Source: an uncultured bacterium
GTDB taxonomy: Bacteria > Patescibacteriota > Gracilibacteria > BD1-5 > UBA6164
Length of the DNA: 29,534 bases
Direction of reading: 5' to 3'
Assembly: GCA_947311335.1 (NCBI GenBank)
Contig: CAMZKR010000131.1
Location: 1-29,534 of the forward strand
Positions 9,521 through 19,414 of the stretch are shown here, piece by piece (position 1 is the first letter of the stretch; each line of letters opens with the position of its first letter). The notes under the pieces were generated by a model. It saw only the letters and a list, made by a program, of their open reading frames with translations, searched no databases and was not told the origin of the DNA. A program made the position numbers and the translations under genes.

Positions 9521-12500
9521 ATGCCAAATATAAGAACATACTGAAGACATAAACCAAGCGAGCAATCAAGTTTAGAAATTGCAGATAATATCATAGCTCA
9601 AAATCAATACAAATTAAAAACCTCTATTCAAAAATATAAAAATAGTTTACCAGAAAATATGTTATGAAGGTCTATAAAAAAGAAATTAGATTTTATTTTA
9701 GCTTCTGATATTTATAGAAATACTTTTATTACTAATAATATTATTACAAGATTACAAAATAATTGAGGTTTACCGCTAGATAAACAATATAAAAATGTTA
9801 TAGAATTATATAATATTGTTATTGAATATAATAAAACAAAAGGAGAAGTAAAAAAAGATACATCTATTCAAATGTCTAATATTTTACCACAAAGCTTACA
9901 TGTTATGTCTATAAGACAAGCAAGAAATATTTTAGAAGAAATAGATTTATTAAGACTACCTTCACAAGCCAAACAAAAAATAGAAAATATAAAACAAGAA
10001 ATAAATGGTATACAAAATAAGGTAGAAGCAGCTTCAAAGATACTTGATTTAGCGCTTGAAGCAAAAAGAATTTATGATGAAGAGATTAAATGAGGAGGGA
10101 AGGAAGAAAAGAAGAAACAATCTCAAAAAGAGGAAGAAAATAAGACTTTAAAAGAATTAGAAAAATTATTTAATTTATCAATTGATTGAGAAATAACTGG
10201 AGAAGATTTTAGTAAATATTTAGATGAATATATTTCAGAATTAGAGATTTCTTCAACAGAAAAACAAATATTAAAACAAAATATTTTAGAAATATATAAA
10301 TGACTTGAAAAATGAAAAAAAGTTCAATTAAAATTTTTAAATGATTATTTTAATAAATTATGAGAACAATTAACAAAATATAGTGATAAAGATACAAATA
10401 TAAAAATTGATTTTTGAGATGGACAAACAGTTATCTTTAAGGATAGAAAACAAGCTATAAATTATATTAACATATTAAAAAGACAAGCTGAAGATGAATT
10501 TCAATCTTTTGCAAGAATTACAATTGAGTGAACTGCTAATTTTGTTTGGAATTTTGTAAAAACTTGATGAAATATTTTAAAAACTCCATTTGTATTATCT
10601 TATGAATTGCTAAAAAAAGGAGATTTAGATAGTTTATTATGAGTATGAGCTTATATATGATCTTTTCTTATAGCTTATACTTTATCTAATTCTTATTCTT
10701 CTATAATAAAAAATATTAATGCTAGAATTATATCTTCAGAATTTCCTTTACTTAAAAAATTTGCTATTTGAGAATATTTACAAGAATCTCATCCTTTTGC
10801 AGATAATGCTTGAGATACAAAAGAATCTGTTCAATTAACAAAAAGAAAAAATATTTTAAAAATTTTAAAAGCTACTTATAAAAATGATAAGGATAGAATG
10901 AAAATTTTAAATGAAGCTGAAAAATTTATAAATGTTTTAGATCATAATTTGGATGATAGTTGAAAAGATACTAGTGATGAGAAAAAAATTAAAAAAACAT
11001 TTAGATATGCAGAATGAATTTTTTGGGATAAAGTATGACAAGCTCTTTGAATGTGAAAATTTCATGATAAATATTCTCCAATAAAAAATAAATATATTGA
11101 TATTTTATTAAAACCTTTGATGTTAAATAAAAGAAGTAAAATTATTTCTTATGTTGAAAATAATTTTACTTCTGAAATTAATGATAAAGTTTTAGATCCT
11201 TTAAAAAAATATTTTAATTGAGTTTCATTTGATTATGAAAATGTTAGATTAAAATTTAGTTGAGAAAATTATAGTGACGTAAAATGAGAAAATATAAAAT
11301 ATATTGAAGAATATATTAGATGAAGACAAGATTTATCTTTAGAAGAAAAGAAAGAATTAAAACAAAGAGTAAATAGGTATTTTGAAAATATATTTAATAG
11401 TTGAGAAGTTTTTTCTACATATGAAATAGAAGAAAAAATTTGAAAAATTATAGAATGAAAAATTATTGATATAAAAGATTTTAAAGATATCTTAAAAAAA
11501 GATAATAGAATAAAAGATTTATTTAAATGAGTAATATTTGAATGAAGATATGATGAAAAATTTAATGATATTTTAAATTGAAAAAAGAGAATTTCAAAAT
11601 TAAAAATTTTTACTAGAAAAAAGACTATACAAAAATTAATTGATTTAATGAATTCTTGAAAATTAGAGCTTACAGAAAAAGAATTTAAAGATTTAATTGA
11701 TAATAAAATTTTTGGTTCAAAGTTTAATAACTTTATTGAATCAATAAAAGATATTAAATTTACTAGTTTCAAGGATTTTTATAAGAGTCTTTGAAAATTT
11801 TGGAATTCTATTTGATTAAAACCTAAACAAAAAAAAGTTAATTTTAATTTTGAAGATATTTTAAAAACTTGAGAAAAAGTTATAGAATCAAAAGAAAAAG
11901 CAAAAGAAATATTATCTTGAGAATTATGGGAAAATTTGAGAAATATCATAGATTTAGATTCAATAAATTTTCCTAATGACAAAGAAAGGTTTTTTGAAAA
12001 AAAAGTTTTAAAAATATTAGAAAAAAAAGTTAATAATTGAAAATATACAGAAGAACAATTAAGGCTTGAGTTAATAAAAATATCAAAATGATACTTGCCA
12101 GCTTTTAAATCTATTAAAATTTTAAAAAATTTATTAAGTGAAGAAGAATTAAATAAAAAAGAAATAAAAGAAATTAAAGCACAAATAGAAAAATGAGAAA
12201 TTTTAATTAGATATGAAGATAAAGATAGTTTAGTTGAAAAAGTTAGAAATTGATGAATTATTTTAGTAAATGAAAATTTTGATATTGAAAGTGAGTTAAA
12301 AAAATTAAAAGAAAAGTGAGAAGAATTATGAAAAAAACATTTTAAAAATGATGGATTTTGAATTTATAAAAATAAAAAATTACAAGAAGGTTTATTAAAA
12401 AATATTAAAGATTATGCTATAATTATAAATTATAATTCAAGAGTAAATATTGATTCTAAATATAATATTTTAATTTGAGATATTACACAATGAGTAGATT

Positions 12501-13228
12501 TTACATATGAAGAATTTTTTACAAGATTAAAAACTGATTTAAATATAAAGTGATGAGATATTAATGAATGAATTACTTTACAAGATTTTAAATTAAATAT
12601 TAAAAATGAATTAAGTAGTTTATTTGATGGATTAACACCAGAAGAAAAAATAAAGTTAAAAGAATTTATAAAAAATAATGAAATTAGTTTAGATATTTTA
12701 CCAGAAAATATAAAAGATTTTATGGTTCAGAAAGGAATACAGAAAGAACAAAAAGAAAAAGAAGAATTTAAACAAAAAGAAAAATTAAATAAACAAATAG
12801 AGTATTTAGAATCTTATACAGATACACCTACAAGACTAGAGGATTATGAAGATGCAAGAAGTGATTTAAAAAAATATTTAATAGATTTGCCAACAATTCT
12901 TCCAGAAAACCCATCATATAGTGAAATTGTAAAGAAAGCTATTCAAGAAAAATTAATAGAACTTTATATAAAAAAATATTGATCAACTTTAGCTATACCT
13001 GATGAAATAATAAAAGAAAAACCTTTTTTAGAAAAATATATAAATTGGCAATTAGAAATAGCATTGAAATTAAAAAGAATAGAAAAAAAATTAAAAGCAA
13101 AAATTGGAGAATTTAGCATAAAACAAAAAAAGGAGTTATTAGATTTCTCAAAAAAAGAAGGAGTAGCAAAAAAAGAAATAGAAGAAAAAATAGAAGAAAT
13201 AAAAAGAGAATCTAGAAGAGCAAAATAA
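9521..13228 (+). CDS. Unrecognised 1235-residue protein with hydrophobic hairpin
   Basis: The frame is 1236 codons with TGA=Gly and no internal TAA/TAG. The N-terminal 330 residues are helical and charged, including a heptad-like segment (residues ~155-190) and a Lys/Glu-rich linker just after it. Two hydrophobic, Gly/Ala-containing segments lie at about 337-366 (FVWNFVKTGGNILKTPFVL) and 371-397 (LLGVGAYIGSFLIAYTL). The remaining ~800 residues are dominated by repetitive short Lys/Glu/Ile/Asn helices with many LxxGE/KxxG-like turns at TGA codons, resembling a long array of small helical modules. The C-terminal ~60 residues are very Lys/Glu-rich. It has the same layout as its upstream neighbour (charged N-terminal domain, one hydrophobic hairpin, long C-terminal part), which suggests a related role. 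The gaps are 11 and 16 bases to its neighbours, so it is probably translated from one mRNA with them. Confidence 0.85.
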
Positions 13229-13244
13229 TTAATAATAAGAAAAT

Positions 13245-15368
13245 ATGTTTTTTGATAATTTTACAAGAAATCCTGATAAATTTACTGATATAGATAGAGA
13301 AAAAGTAAAACAAGATTTATCAAAAATAAAAAGAGAAATAGATAGTTGACTTGAAAAACAAGTAACAAAAGAGCAATTTAAAGAAATGACATGGGAAGAA
13401 ATAGAGCCATATATAAAACCAAATAAAAATTGAGAATTAATTGTATTTTGAAAAGAATTAACTTATTGGTTAATTAATACTTTTTGGAATCAAGAGAAAA
13501 AAAGAAAACTAGATGAATATATAAAACAAAATAAAGCTATAGAACAATTAGATAATCAACAAAATCAAATACATTTTTTAAATGATATAATAAATATATG
13601 GATATTAAAAGCATATGAAATAAAACAATTTATCTGGTTTAAGTGGGCAAGAGATGATGATAATATAATTTGAGATCAAATAAAACAAGTAGAAGAAAAA
13701 AGACAAGATTTTGTAGTACCTATAAGTAAGAAAATTTTTGAAAAAAAAGTAAAAGATATCTTTGACTCTATATTTAAAGCAGAATCTCAGGAATCTATTA
13801 TTGGTAGTGATGATATGAAGAAAGTGGAGGAGATATTTTTAAATGGTTGAACTATAGAAGAAAAAGAAATACAGATTTTTAATTTAATGAGGTATTGAGG
13901 AAATTCTTGAAATAGTGAATGAGTAAAGGAAGTAGTAGCAGAAAAAATATTGCAAAGAGATAATAGGTTTAAAGATATAAATACTTTTTCAAATAATCCT
14001 AGATTATTTGAGATATTAGAAGATGAAGATAGCTGACAAGTATTAAAAGCTTTAGATTCATTTGATGATGATTATCATAATACTTATTCTACTATGAGTA
14101 TAGACTCTAATTATAATAAAAAAGTATATTTAAAAAACAAGTTACTTAATTTAAAAATATGAAATAAAAAATTATCAAGTAAATTAGCCTTTGAATTAAT
14201 AAAAACAAAAACAAAAATAGAAGATGAAATTGAAAGAAGCTTAAAAGATAAATGGAAAGAAAATAATAAAGAAATTAAATCAAAATGATGAAAAGAAATA
14301 ACATATAAAGAATTTAAACTAAAACTGGAAAAACAAATAAAACAAGAAACAAGAAAAGCAATATTAGATGTCTATAAACATATTTTAATTAGACAAAAGA
14401 TAGAAAGTTTTGATTATAGATGAAAACAAGATGAAAGTTTAGTTTGATTATATGCAAACTTAACTTGATTATGAAATAAAACTCAATGAGACTATAAAAC
14501 AATAGCAGACAAGCATATAGATTTAGCTATAGATTTTGCAGTCAATATAGCTCTTTGAGCTATAACTATGTGAGCTTGAATGCTTGCTATAAAATGAACA
14601 CAGGTAGCATTAAAAACTGCAGAAGCATTAGCTTATGCAAATAAAGCATGAAAAGCCTGAACTCTTATAACAGAATGATTTGAGTGATTAGGTAAATGAT
14701 GAAGGTTATCAAGAACTATTTATAAAACAGGTTCTGGATTTAAGAATTTAAAAACTGGGAGATATTTAATTGAAAGATGAACAAAGATATTAAGATTGGA
14801 GGGTTGAAAAACAGCCTTTCTTTTAGAGCAAGGATGAAAAGTTTGAAAAATGTATAAAATACAAATATGAGATAAAATAATTACAGTTTGAGATATAGGG
14901 GCTTTTATATGATCAAGTGCTATAGAAGGAATATCTTTTTATGAAGGAGCTACAATTGCTTCAAATCTTATTTTTAGAGAAAATTTCTCAGATTGGGATA
15001 AATGATTGCTTAATAGAAAAGAGCTTATAAAAAATATAATATTTATGTGAACACTAAACTCTTTAAGGTTTTTTTCATTAAATTGAGATATGTGAGTTAT
15101 AAAAAATTTTTCTCAAAAAATACCAAAAAAGTATTTAGAAAAAGAATCTATACAAAAAGTTTTAAAGTGAACTTGATATGCAGAAGGAGCCATAAAAGAA
15201 GGTTCTTTAATGTATTGAATATCATGACTTACAGATTTTATTGTTTGAGAAGAATGGCATCCATCAGTTAAATCTTATATAGAGTTTATAGTATTACTTC
15301 AAGTAATGCATTTAAAAGATCCTTGAAGTATACAAGAAATAAAAGATTTTATAAAAACACATAAATAA
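13245..15368 (+). CDS. Unrecognised 707-residue protein with Gly-rich hydrophobic C-terminal half
   Basis: The frame is 708 table-25 codons. The first ~420 residues are charged and helical, with Trp-containing segments near residues 50-90 and 125-140. From about residue 423 the protein becomes Gly/Ala-rich and hydrophobic (AVNIALGAITMGAGMLAIKG). More hydrophobic stretches lie at about 541-578 (VGDIGAFIGSSAIEGISFYE), 598-613 and 680-692. Between them are glycine-rich amphipathic repeats with basic residues. Such a tail could insert in a membrane. I do not recognise a family, and no signal peptide or catalytic motif is visible. It starts 16 bases after the 1235-residue gene and is probably the last gene of that transcript, because a separate promoter-like sequence precedes the next gene. 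Confidence 0.85.
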
Positions 15369-15379
15369 TATTCATTATC

Positions 15380-15408
15380 TTGACAAATAATAATAGATAT
15401 GTTATATT
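15380..15408 (+). promoter_or_regulatory. Strong sigma-70-type promoter for the 197-residue Gly-rich protein
   Basis: A perfect TTGACA at 15380-15385, a 17-base spacer and TATATT at 15403-15408 stand in the 75-base gap before the next gene, whose ATG is about 30 bases downstream of the expected start site. The box sits in ATATGTTATATT, also seen in the promoter at 16121. Confidence 0.7.
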
Positions 15409-15443
15409 AATGTTAAATATATTATATTTTTTAATATGAATAA

Positions 15444-16037
15444 ATGTCTAATAAATTAACAAAAGCAGTTTCTTGAACTGTACAAAAAACAAAACAATAC
15501 CCTAAGATAGCTTTATGAGCTTCTGCTCTAGCAGTAGATTGAATAGCTAATTCTTTTGGTATAACTAAAACTTTATGATTAGCTACTAAATGAATAATAT
15601 GATGAGTAAAGTGATCAGTTGATACAATTTTAGCAGCTAAATCTTGATGAGCTATGGTTTGAGCATCTGCTCCTTTAGTTCTTTCTTGACTTTGATGATA
15701 TTATTGAGGAAAATTAGCAGATAAAATGAAAATAGAATGAAAAAAGAAATTAGCAATACAAGCATTATGATTATGAGCTTGACTTGCTGTATCTAGTACT
15801 TCATTAGCTCCAGCAGCACTTGTAGCTTGACTTGCTTATCCAGTTTGAAAATGAAGTATTTATGCTTTAAAAAAATCAAAAGATGTAGCTAAATTTTGAT
15901 GGAAATGGGCAGTTGAGAAACCAACAAAAGCAATGATTTGATGAGTTACTCCTATAATTAAAGCTCCTTTTAAAGCTGTAGCATGAGTAAAAAATTGATT
16001 AAAAGGAGATGGTATTAAAGATTTACTTAAATCATAA
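15444..16037 (+). CDS. Gly/Ala-rich hydrophobic 197-residue protein
   Basis: This small protein is dense in Gly (mainly TGA), Ala, Leu and Lys. It reads as alternating glycine-zipper hydrophobic segments and basic linkers: YPKIALGASALAVDGIANS, then TLGLATKGIIGGVKG, then APLVLSGLGGYYGGKLADKM, then ALGLGAGLAVSSTSLAPAAL, and a C-terminal AMIGGVTPIIKAPFKAVAGV. Spaced small residues of this kind occur in pore-forming peptides, bacteriocins and glycine-zipper membrane proteins, but I see no family signature, leader peptide or double-glycine cleavage site that would settle it. It has its own promoter and a hairpin after it, so it can be expressed apart from the large genes before it. A tail-proximal membrane or secreted component of the same system is one reading; a structural scaffold is another. 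Confidence 0.8.
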
Positions 16038-16060
16038 AAATAATAAAATTTCTTCTATTA

Positions 16061-16127
16061 TTAAAGACTGGTATTTAGTAAATATTTTAGTTATTAGATA
16101 CCAGTCTTTAATAAATATTTTTGTTTT
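16061..16127 (+). terminator. Long hairpin terminator, family member 1
   Basis: The arms at 16061-16081 and 16091-16111 (TTAAAGACTGGTAT...ATACCAGTCTTTAA) pair over 21 positions with one G-U/A-C type irregularity and a 9-base loop. A T-rich run follows. A diverged relative lies at 17551-17605, on the far side of the next gene. Confidence 0.65.
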
Positions 16128-16149
16128 TTTATTAAATATATGTTATATT
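16121..16149 (+). promoter_or_regulatory. Putative promoter for the 444-residue protein
   Basis: TTGTTT at 16121-16126, a 17-base spacer and TATATT at 16144-16149 lie just after the hairpin. The -10 is embedded in ATATGTTATATT, identical over 12 bases to the promoter at 15397-15408. Confidence 0.5.
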
Positions 16150-16182
16150 TTAAATATAAATAAATTATTAAAAATAAAAAAT

Positions 16183-17517
16183 ATGTGAAATATAGAATTC
16201 TTTACATTAGAAGAAAAAGAGTTATTGGGAAAAAAAGAAAAAAAGTGAGAAATAACACCAGATAAATATGAAAGACTTTTATCTGTATCAAAAGAAAAAA
16301 TTAGACAAGAAGAAGAAATAAGTATAGAATTAAATAGATTAGAACAAGAATCTTTAAATATAGAAGATAAATTAGACAGAAAAATAAAATTACTTCAGGA
16401 TTTTATAAACAAAGATAAGCAAAATAAAGAAGCAAAATTTAAAATGAAAGAAAAAGCTAAACAAAGATGATTTTCTTGGGATAAAATATCAAAAGAAGTA
16501 GAAGAAAAAGGATGATGGTTTTCGTTTAAGTGATTAAAAGCTTGAGTAATAGCACTAGTTTGATGATTGTTTACTTCTATTTTTGATCCAATTAAAGAAA
16601 AATTTGATAGTATGTTTTCAGGTAATAGTATTTTATCAAATTTTAATAATACTATAAAGAAGGCAGAAAGTACAGTGCAAAATATAAAAAATCAAGCAAA
16701 TGAAATGATTACTAGTGAAACAGAATGAATATTTGAGAATAATGAATATAAAAGTAAAAAATGAAAATTTAAAATTGAGTTTAATAAAAATTGAACAATA
16801 AAAAAAATTTTCATTAATAAAGAAGAGTATCATGTAACATGAGGCTATAAATTAGAAGATGAAAATTGAAAATTATTTTTAGTTCAAGATAAAGTTGCAA
16901 AAGAAAATAAGTTTAGTTTAGATTACTTATGATCTTATTTTGATAAACAAAAAGGAAATAAAGATAGATATCAATTAGAAGATAAAGGTACAACATTAGC
17001 TAGTGCTATATCTACAGGAAATTTGACACCAAGGGGATCAAATTTTATTCCATGAAATATAGAATTTATAAAAAAATGAGTATTAACTATAAGTGAAAAA
17101 ATTTTAAAGCTATGAAATGTACAAATAGTTTTTAAAGATAAAATTAATAAGACTCCTCCTATTAAGAATAAAAAGATTGATAAAATTATTATAGATGAAA
17201 AAATATATAATATATCTTGTGGTTGATGTCAAAGTTTAATTTTTGATATAGACAAAGATGATATTAATCTTATATTAAATTATTCTGATGCTTTTCCTGA
17301 TTTAAAAATAAATATACTTGATATTCCGAGCAGAATTGACTCTAGTAATGCTGTTGGTTGAACACCAAATAAATATTATTTATTTAATCAGTTATTAACA
17401 CAAGAAACTATTAATAACTATTTTCCACAGAAGATTCCATGATGGTTAAAAGAGGTTGTTGTTAATAGCCCTAAAAAATTTTGGAGACCTGATATTTATT
17501 TAGAAAATATTAATTAG
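16183..17517 (+). CDS. Unrecognised 444-residue protein with one hydrophobic segment
   Basis: The frame is 445 table-25 codons, beginning Met-Gly (TGA as codon two) and ending in TAG. The first ~105 residues form a very charged, heptad-like coiled coil (Glu/Lys/Ile-rich). A glycine-rich hydrophobic stretch follows at about 112-137 (FKGLKAGVIALVGGLFTSIF), then an Asn/Ser-rich linker. A beta-rich region spans ~185-345, and the C-terminal ~100 residues contain the CGGCQSLIFDID motif and end with Trp-bearing segments. The CGGC pair could bind metal or form a disulphide. I do not recognise the family. The order charged N-terminus, one hydrophobic stretch, large C-terminal part repeats the plan of the big proteins upstream. 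Related hairpins lie on both sides. Confidence 0.82.
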
Positions 17518-17550
17518 TATTTTTCTTTTCTTTAGATTGAAACTATTGAC

Positions 17551-17633
17551 AATAAAAGACCAATCTCTAGTACACATATTAGTTACTAAAAGACCGGTCT
17601 TTATTCACATAATTATTTTTTTGTTTTAGAGTT
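17551..17633 (+). terminator. Imperfect hairpin with 14-base palindrome, family member 2
   Basis: AATAAAAGACC... at 17551-17572 pairs imperfectly with ...GACCGGTCTTTATT at 17584-17605. The right arm itself contains the perfect palindrome AAAGACCGGTCTTT (17589-17602). T7 and further T-rich sequence follow. Loop and right arm resemble those of the hairpin at 16061 (ATATTAGTTACTA / ATTTTAGTTATTA, then GTCTTTA), indicating common origin. It separates convergent genes. Confidence 0.5.
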
Positions 17634-17645
17634 TTCAAACTTTTC

Positions 17646-18233
17646 TTAATTTACCTTTTCTATTTCAACTTTTACATCTAAATTATTCATTTTTAATTTA
17701 AAGTTTCATTTTCCATATATTAAAAGCCATTTAGAAACTTCAGCTATATCTTCTCTTTTTATTACTCATTCTAAAGTTAAATGTTTTGATGTATTTTTGG
17801 CTAATCAAAATTTTTTAGCAGTTAAGCTAGGAATTAAAATAGATAAAACAGGTTTTCTTTTTTTGATTAGAAAATCTTTTATTTTTATATCTTTAGATTT
17901 TATATCTTTTCATATTTGAATATTAAAAAGTTTAAAATTTTCATTACCTATTTTTAATGTTTTAGTTTTTTTATTAAAGATTATAGGAATTAAAAATCAA
18001 TTAAAATCTATTTTTATATATTCATCTTGGATTAAAGAAGATTTCATTTCGTAAAGTTTGTTTAAAATTTCATCAGCTTCTTTTTTTAGTTTTTCATAAT
18101 CATTTTTAACTTTTTTTGTTAGATTATTTGGTTTCGTTTTTTTTAACCACCCCCCTAAATTCTCAATTAAAATTTTTAAGTCAGTATAAGAATCTTCTAG
18201 ATTTTTTTTAACTAGCGATTTAATATTTTTCAT
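17646..18233 (-). CDS. Unrecognised 195-residue protein with N-terminal coiled coil
   Basis: The frame is 196 codons with TGA=Gly. Residues 1-70 form a Lys/Glu/Leu-rich helical hairpin or coiled coil (KKVKNDYEKLKKEADEILNK). The C-terminal ~115 residues alternate basic turns with short hydrophobic strands (PVLSILIPSLTAKKFGLAKN, then LTLEGVIKREDIAEVSKWLL and FKLKMNNLDVKVEIEKVN), suggesting a small beta-rich fold. No membrane segment or catalytic motif is visible. It converges on the 444-residue gene and diverges from ftsX. Its style (short, basic, strand-rich, - strand, next to the cluster) is like that of the 197-residue protein at the other edge, but I could not align them convincingly by eye. 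Confidence 0.75.
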
Positions 18234-18240
18234 AAAATAT

Positions 18241-18276
18241 TTATGTTAAAACATAATTAATTATATTTTAACATAA
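18241..18276. repeat. Perfect 11-base inverted repeat in divergent gap
   Basis: TTATGTTAAAA at 18241-18251 is the exact reverse complement of TTTTAACATAA at 18266-18276, with a 14-base spacer that is itself near-palindromic. It lies between the divergent 195-residue gene and ftsX. It could be an operator or an RNA hairpin; there is no adjacent T-run typical of a terminator. Confidence 0.45.
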
Positions 18277-18303
18277 ATTAATTTATATCTTATAAAAAAT
18301 AAA

Positions 18304-18331
18304 TTGACAAACCCTATAAATACAATTAAAT
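18304..18331 (+). promoter_or_regulatory. Possible promoter for ftsX
   Basis: A perfect TTGACA at 18304-18309 is followed after 16 bases by TTAAAT at 18326-18331 (four of six consensus bases). The -10 is weak; TATAAT at 18350-18355 is an alternative with a poor -35. ftsX starts at 18417. Confidence 0.35.
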
Positions 18332-18416
18332 ATTTATTTATAAAAAAACTATAATTATTTGCAAAAATAAGAATACTTTTTATTCTTTAAATAAATATAA
18401 TTTAAATTTAAAAACA

Positions 18417-19313
18417 GTGTTCATACGCTTACTTAAATATTCTGTAAAAAATATCTTAAGAAATAAATTTTTAAGCATATCTTCAATTTTAATACTAACG
18501 CTTTTAATGTTTTTTATAAATATATTGTTAGTATTACATAATGTAAGTTTTAAACTTATTGATTCAATTAATTCAAAACTTACAATTTCTTTATACTTAT
18601 CAGAAAATTATGATAATAATTCAATTGCAGTTAAAGATTTAAAATCAGATATAGAAAATACTTTTAAGGAAATAAAATATATTTATAAGAATAAAGAAGA
18701 AGTATTAATTGAGTTACAAAAAAAAGATTCAGAATTAGTAAAAATAATTGAAAAAGATAACCCTTTACCAGAAACAATAACTTTACAAAATATAAAGATA
18801 GATGAATATAAAGAGTTAAATAAAATAATTGAAAATAAATTATTTATCTTGTCTAATATAAATAATAAAACTAACGATAATTTTTCACATTATTCAGTAC
18901 AATATGAAAGAATAGTAAAAATAATAAATATACTAAATATGTTACAAATAGGACTTTATGTAATTTTATGAATATTTATTATTTCTATATTTTTAATAAT
19001 ATATTCTATTATTTGAAATTTTGTATTTTATTATAAAGAAGAAATATCTATAACTAGACTTGTATGATGAAGTAAACAATTTATATATGGACCATTTTCT
19101 CTTCAGGGAATAATTTATTCAGCCATATCTTTTTTTATAAATATTTTTATATTTATTTTATTTATAAAAAATTTAGAATTATTATTTATTGATTCATATT
19201 CTTCAGATTTTCTTTTTAAAAATATCTATAGTATTTTATTTATAGAATTCATTGTTTTTGTATTTATGTGATGACTAAGTGGTTTTTTGTCTTCAAGAAG
19301 ATATCTTAAGTAA
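18417..19313 (+). CDS. ftsX: Cell division protein FtsX
   Basis: This 298-residue protein has the FtsX plan: a cytoplasmic start FIRLLKYSVKNILRNKFLSI, a first helix at about 21-43, and an extracytoplasmic domain (~45-175) with the family's LTISLYLSENYD strand, a later KNPLPE-like segment (DNPLPETITLQ) and the helix EYKELNKII. Three helices follow at about 180-205, 225-250 and 265-290, with EEISITRLVGGSKQFIYGPF between the second and third. FtsX is the permease-like half of FtsEX, which links division to activation of peptidoglycan hydrolases. FtsE, usually just upstream, is not adjacent here. I take GTG at 18417 as start because it opens the conserved N-terminus; there is no ATG near. Glycines in LVGG are TGA. 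Confidence 0.9.
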
Positions 19314-19414
19314 TATTCTATCGTTATTTTAGATTTAATTCAGAAGTTTTTAATAAAAAATATTTTGAGTTAATTTTAGAAGAAAAATATTTTTTATATT
19401 TTAAATTAAAAAAC

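Noticed and set aside
11269..11982. Long standard-code ORFs on the - strand
   Set aside because: They lie antisense to the continuous table-25 frame of the 1235-residue gene; their Phe/Ser-rich composition is the mirror of Lys/Glu/Asn codons. They are shadows.
15047..15271. 74-residue + strand ORF
   Set aside because: It is out of frame with, and inside, the 707-residue gene; its Lys/Arg/Phe-rich sequence is a frame shadow.
5481..15368. A series of pseudogenes broken by TGA stops
   Set aside because: No TAA or TAG interrupts the frames over kilobases while TGA is frequent, and conserved genes nearby show TGA is glycine.
19310..19414. Earlier start for the ATP-grasp/DUF1704 fusion
   Set aside because: The frame is open but has no ATG, GTG or TTG, and the family N-terminus begins just after the GTG at 19415.
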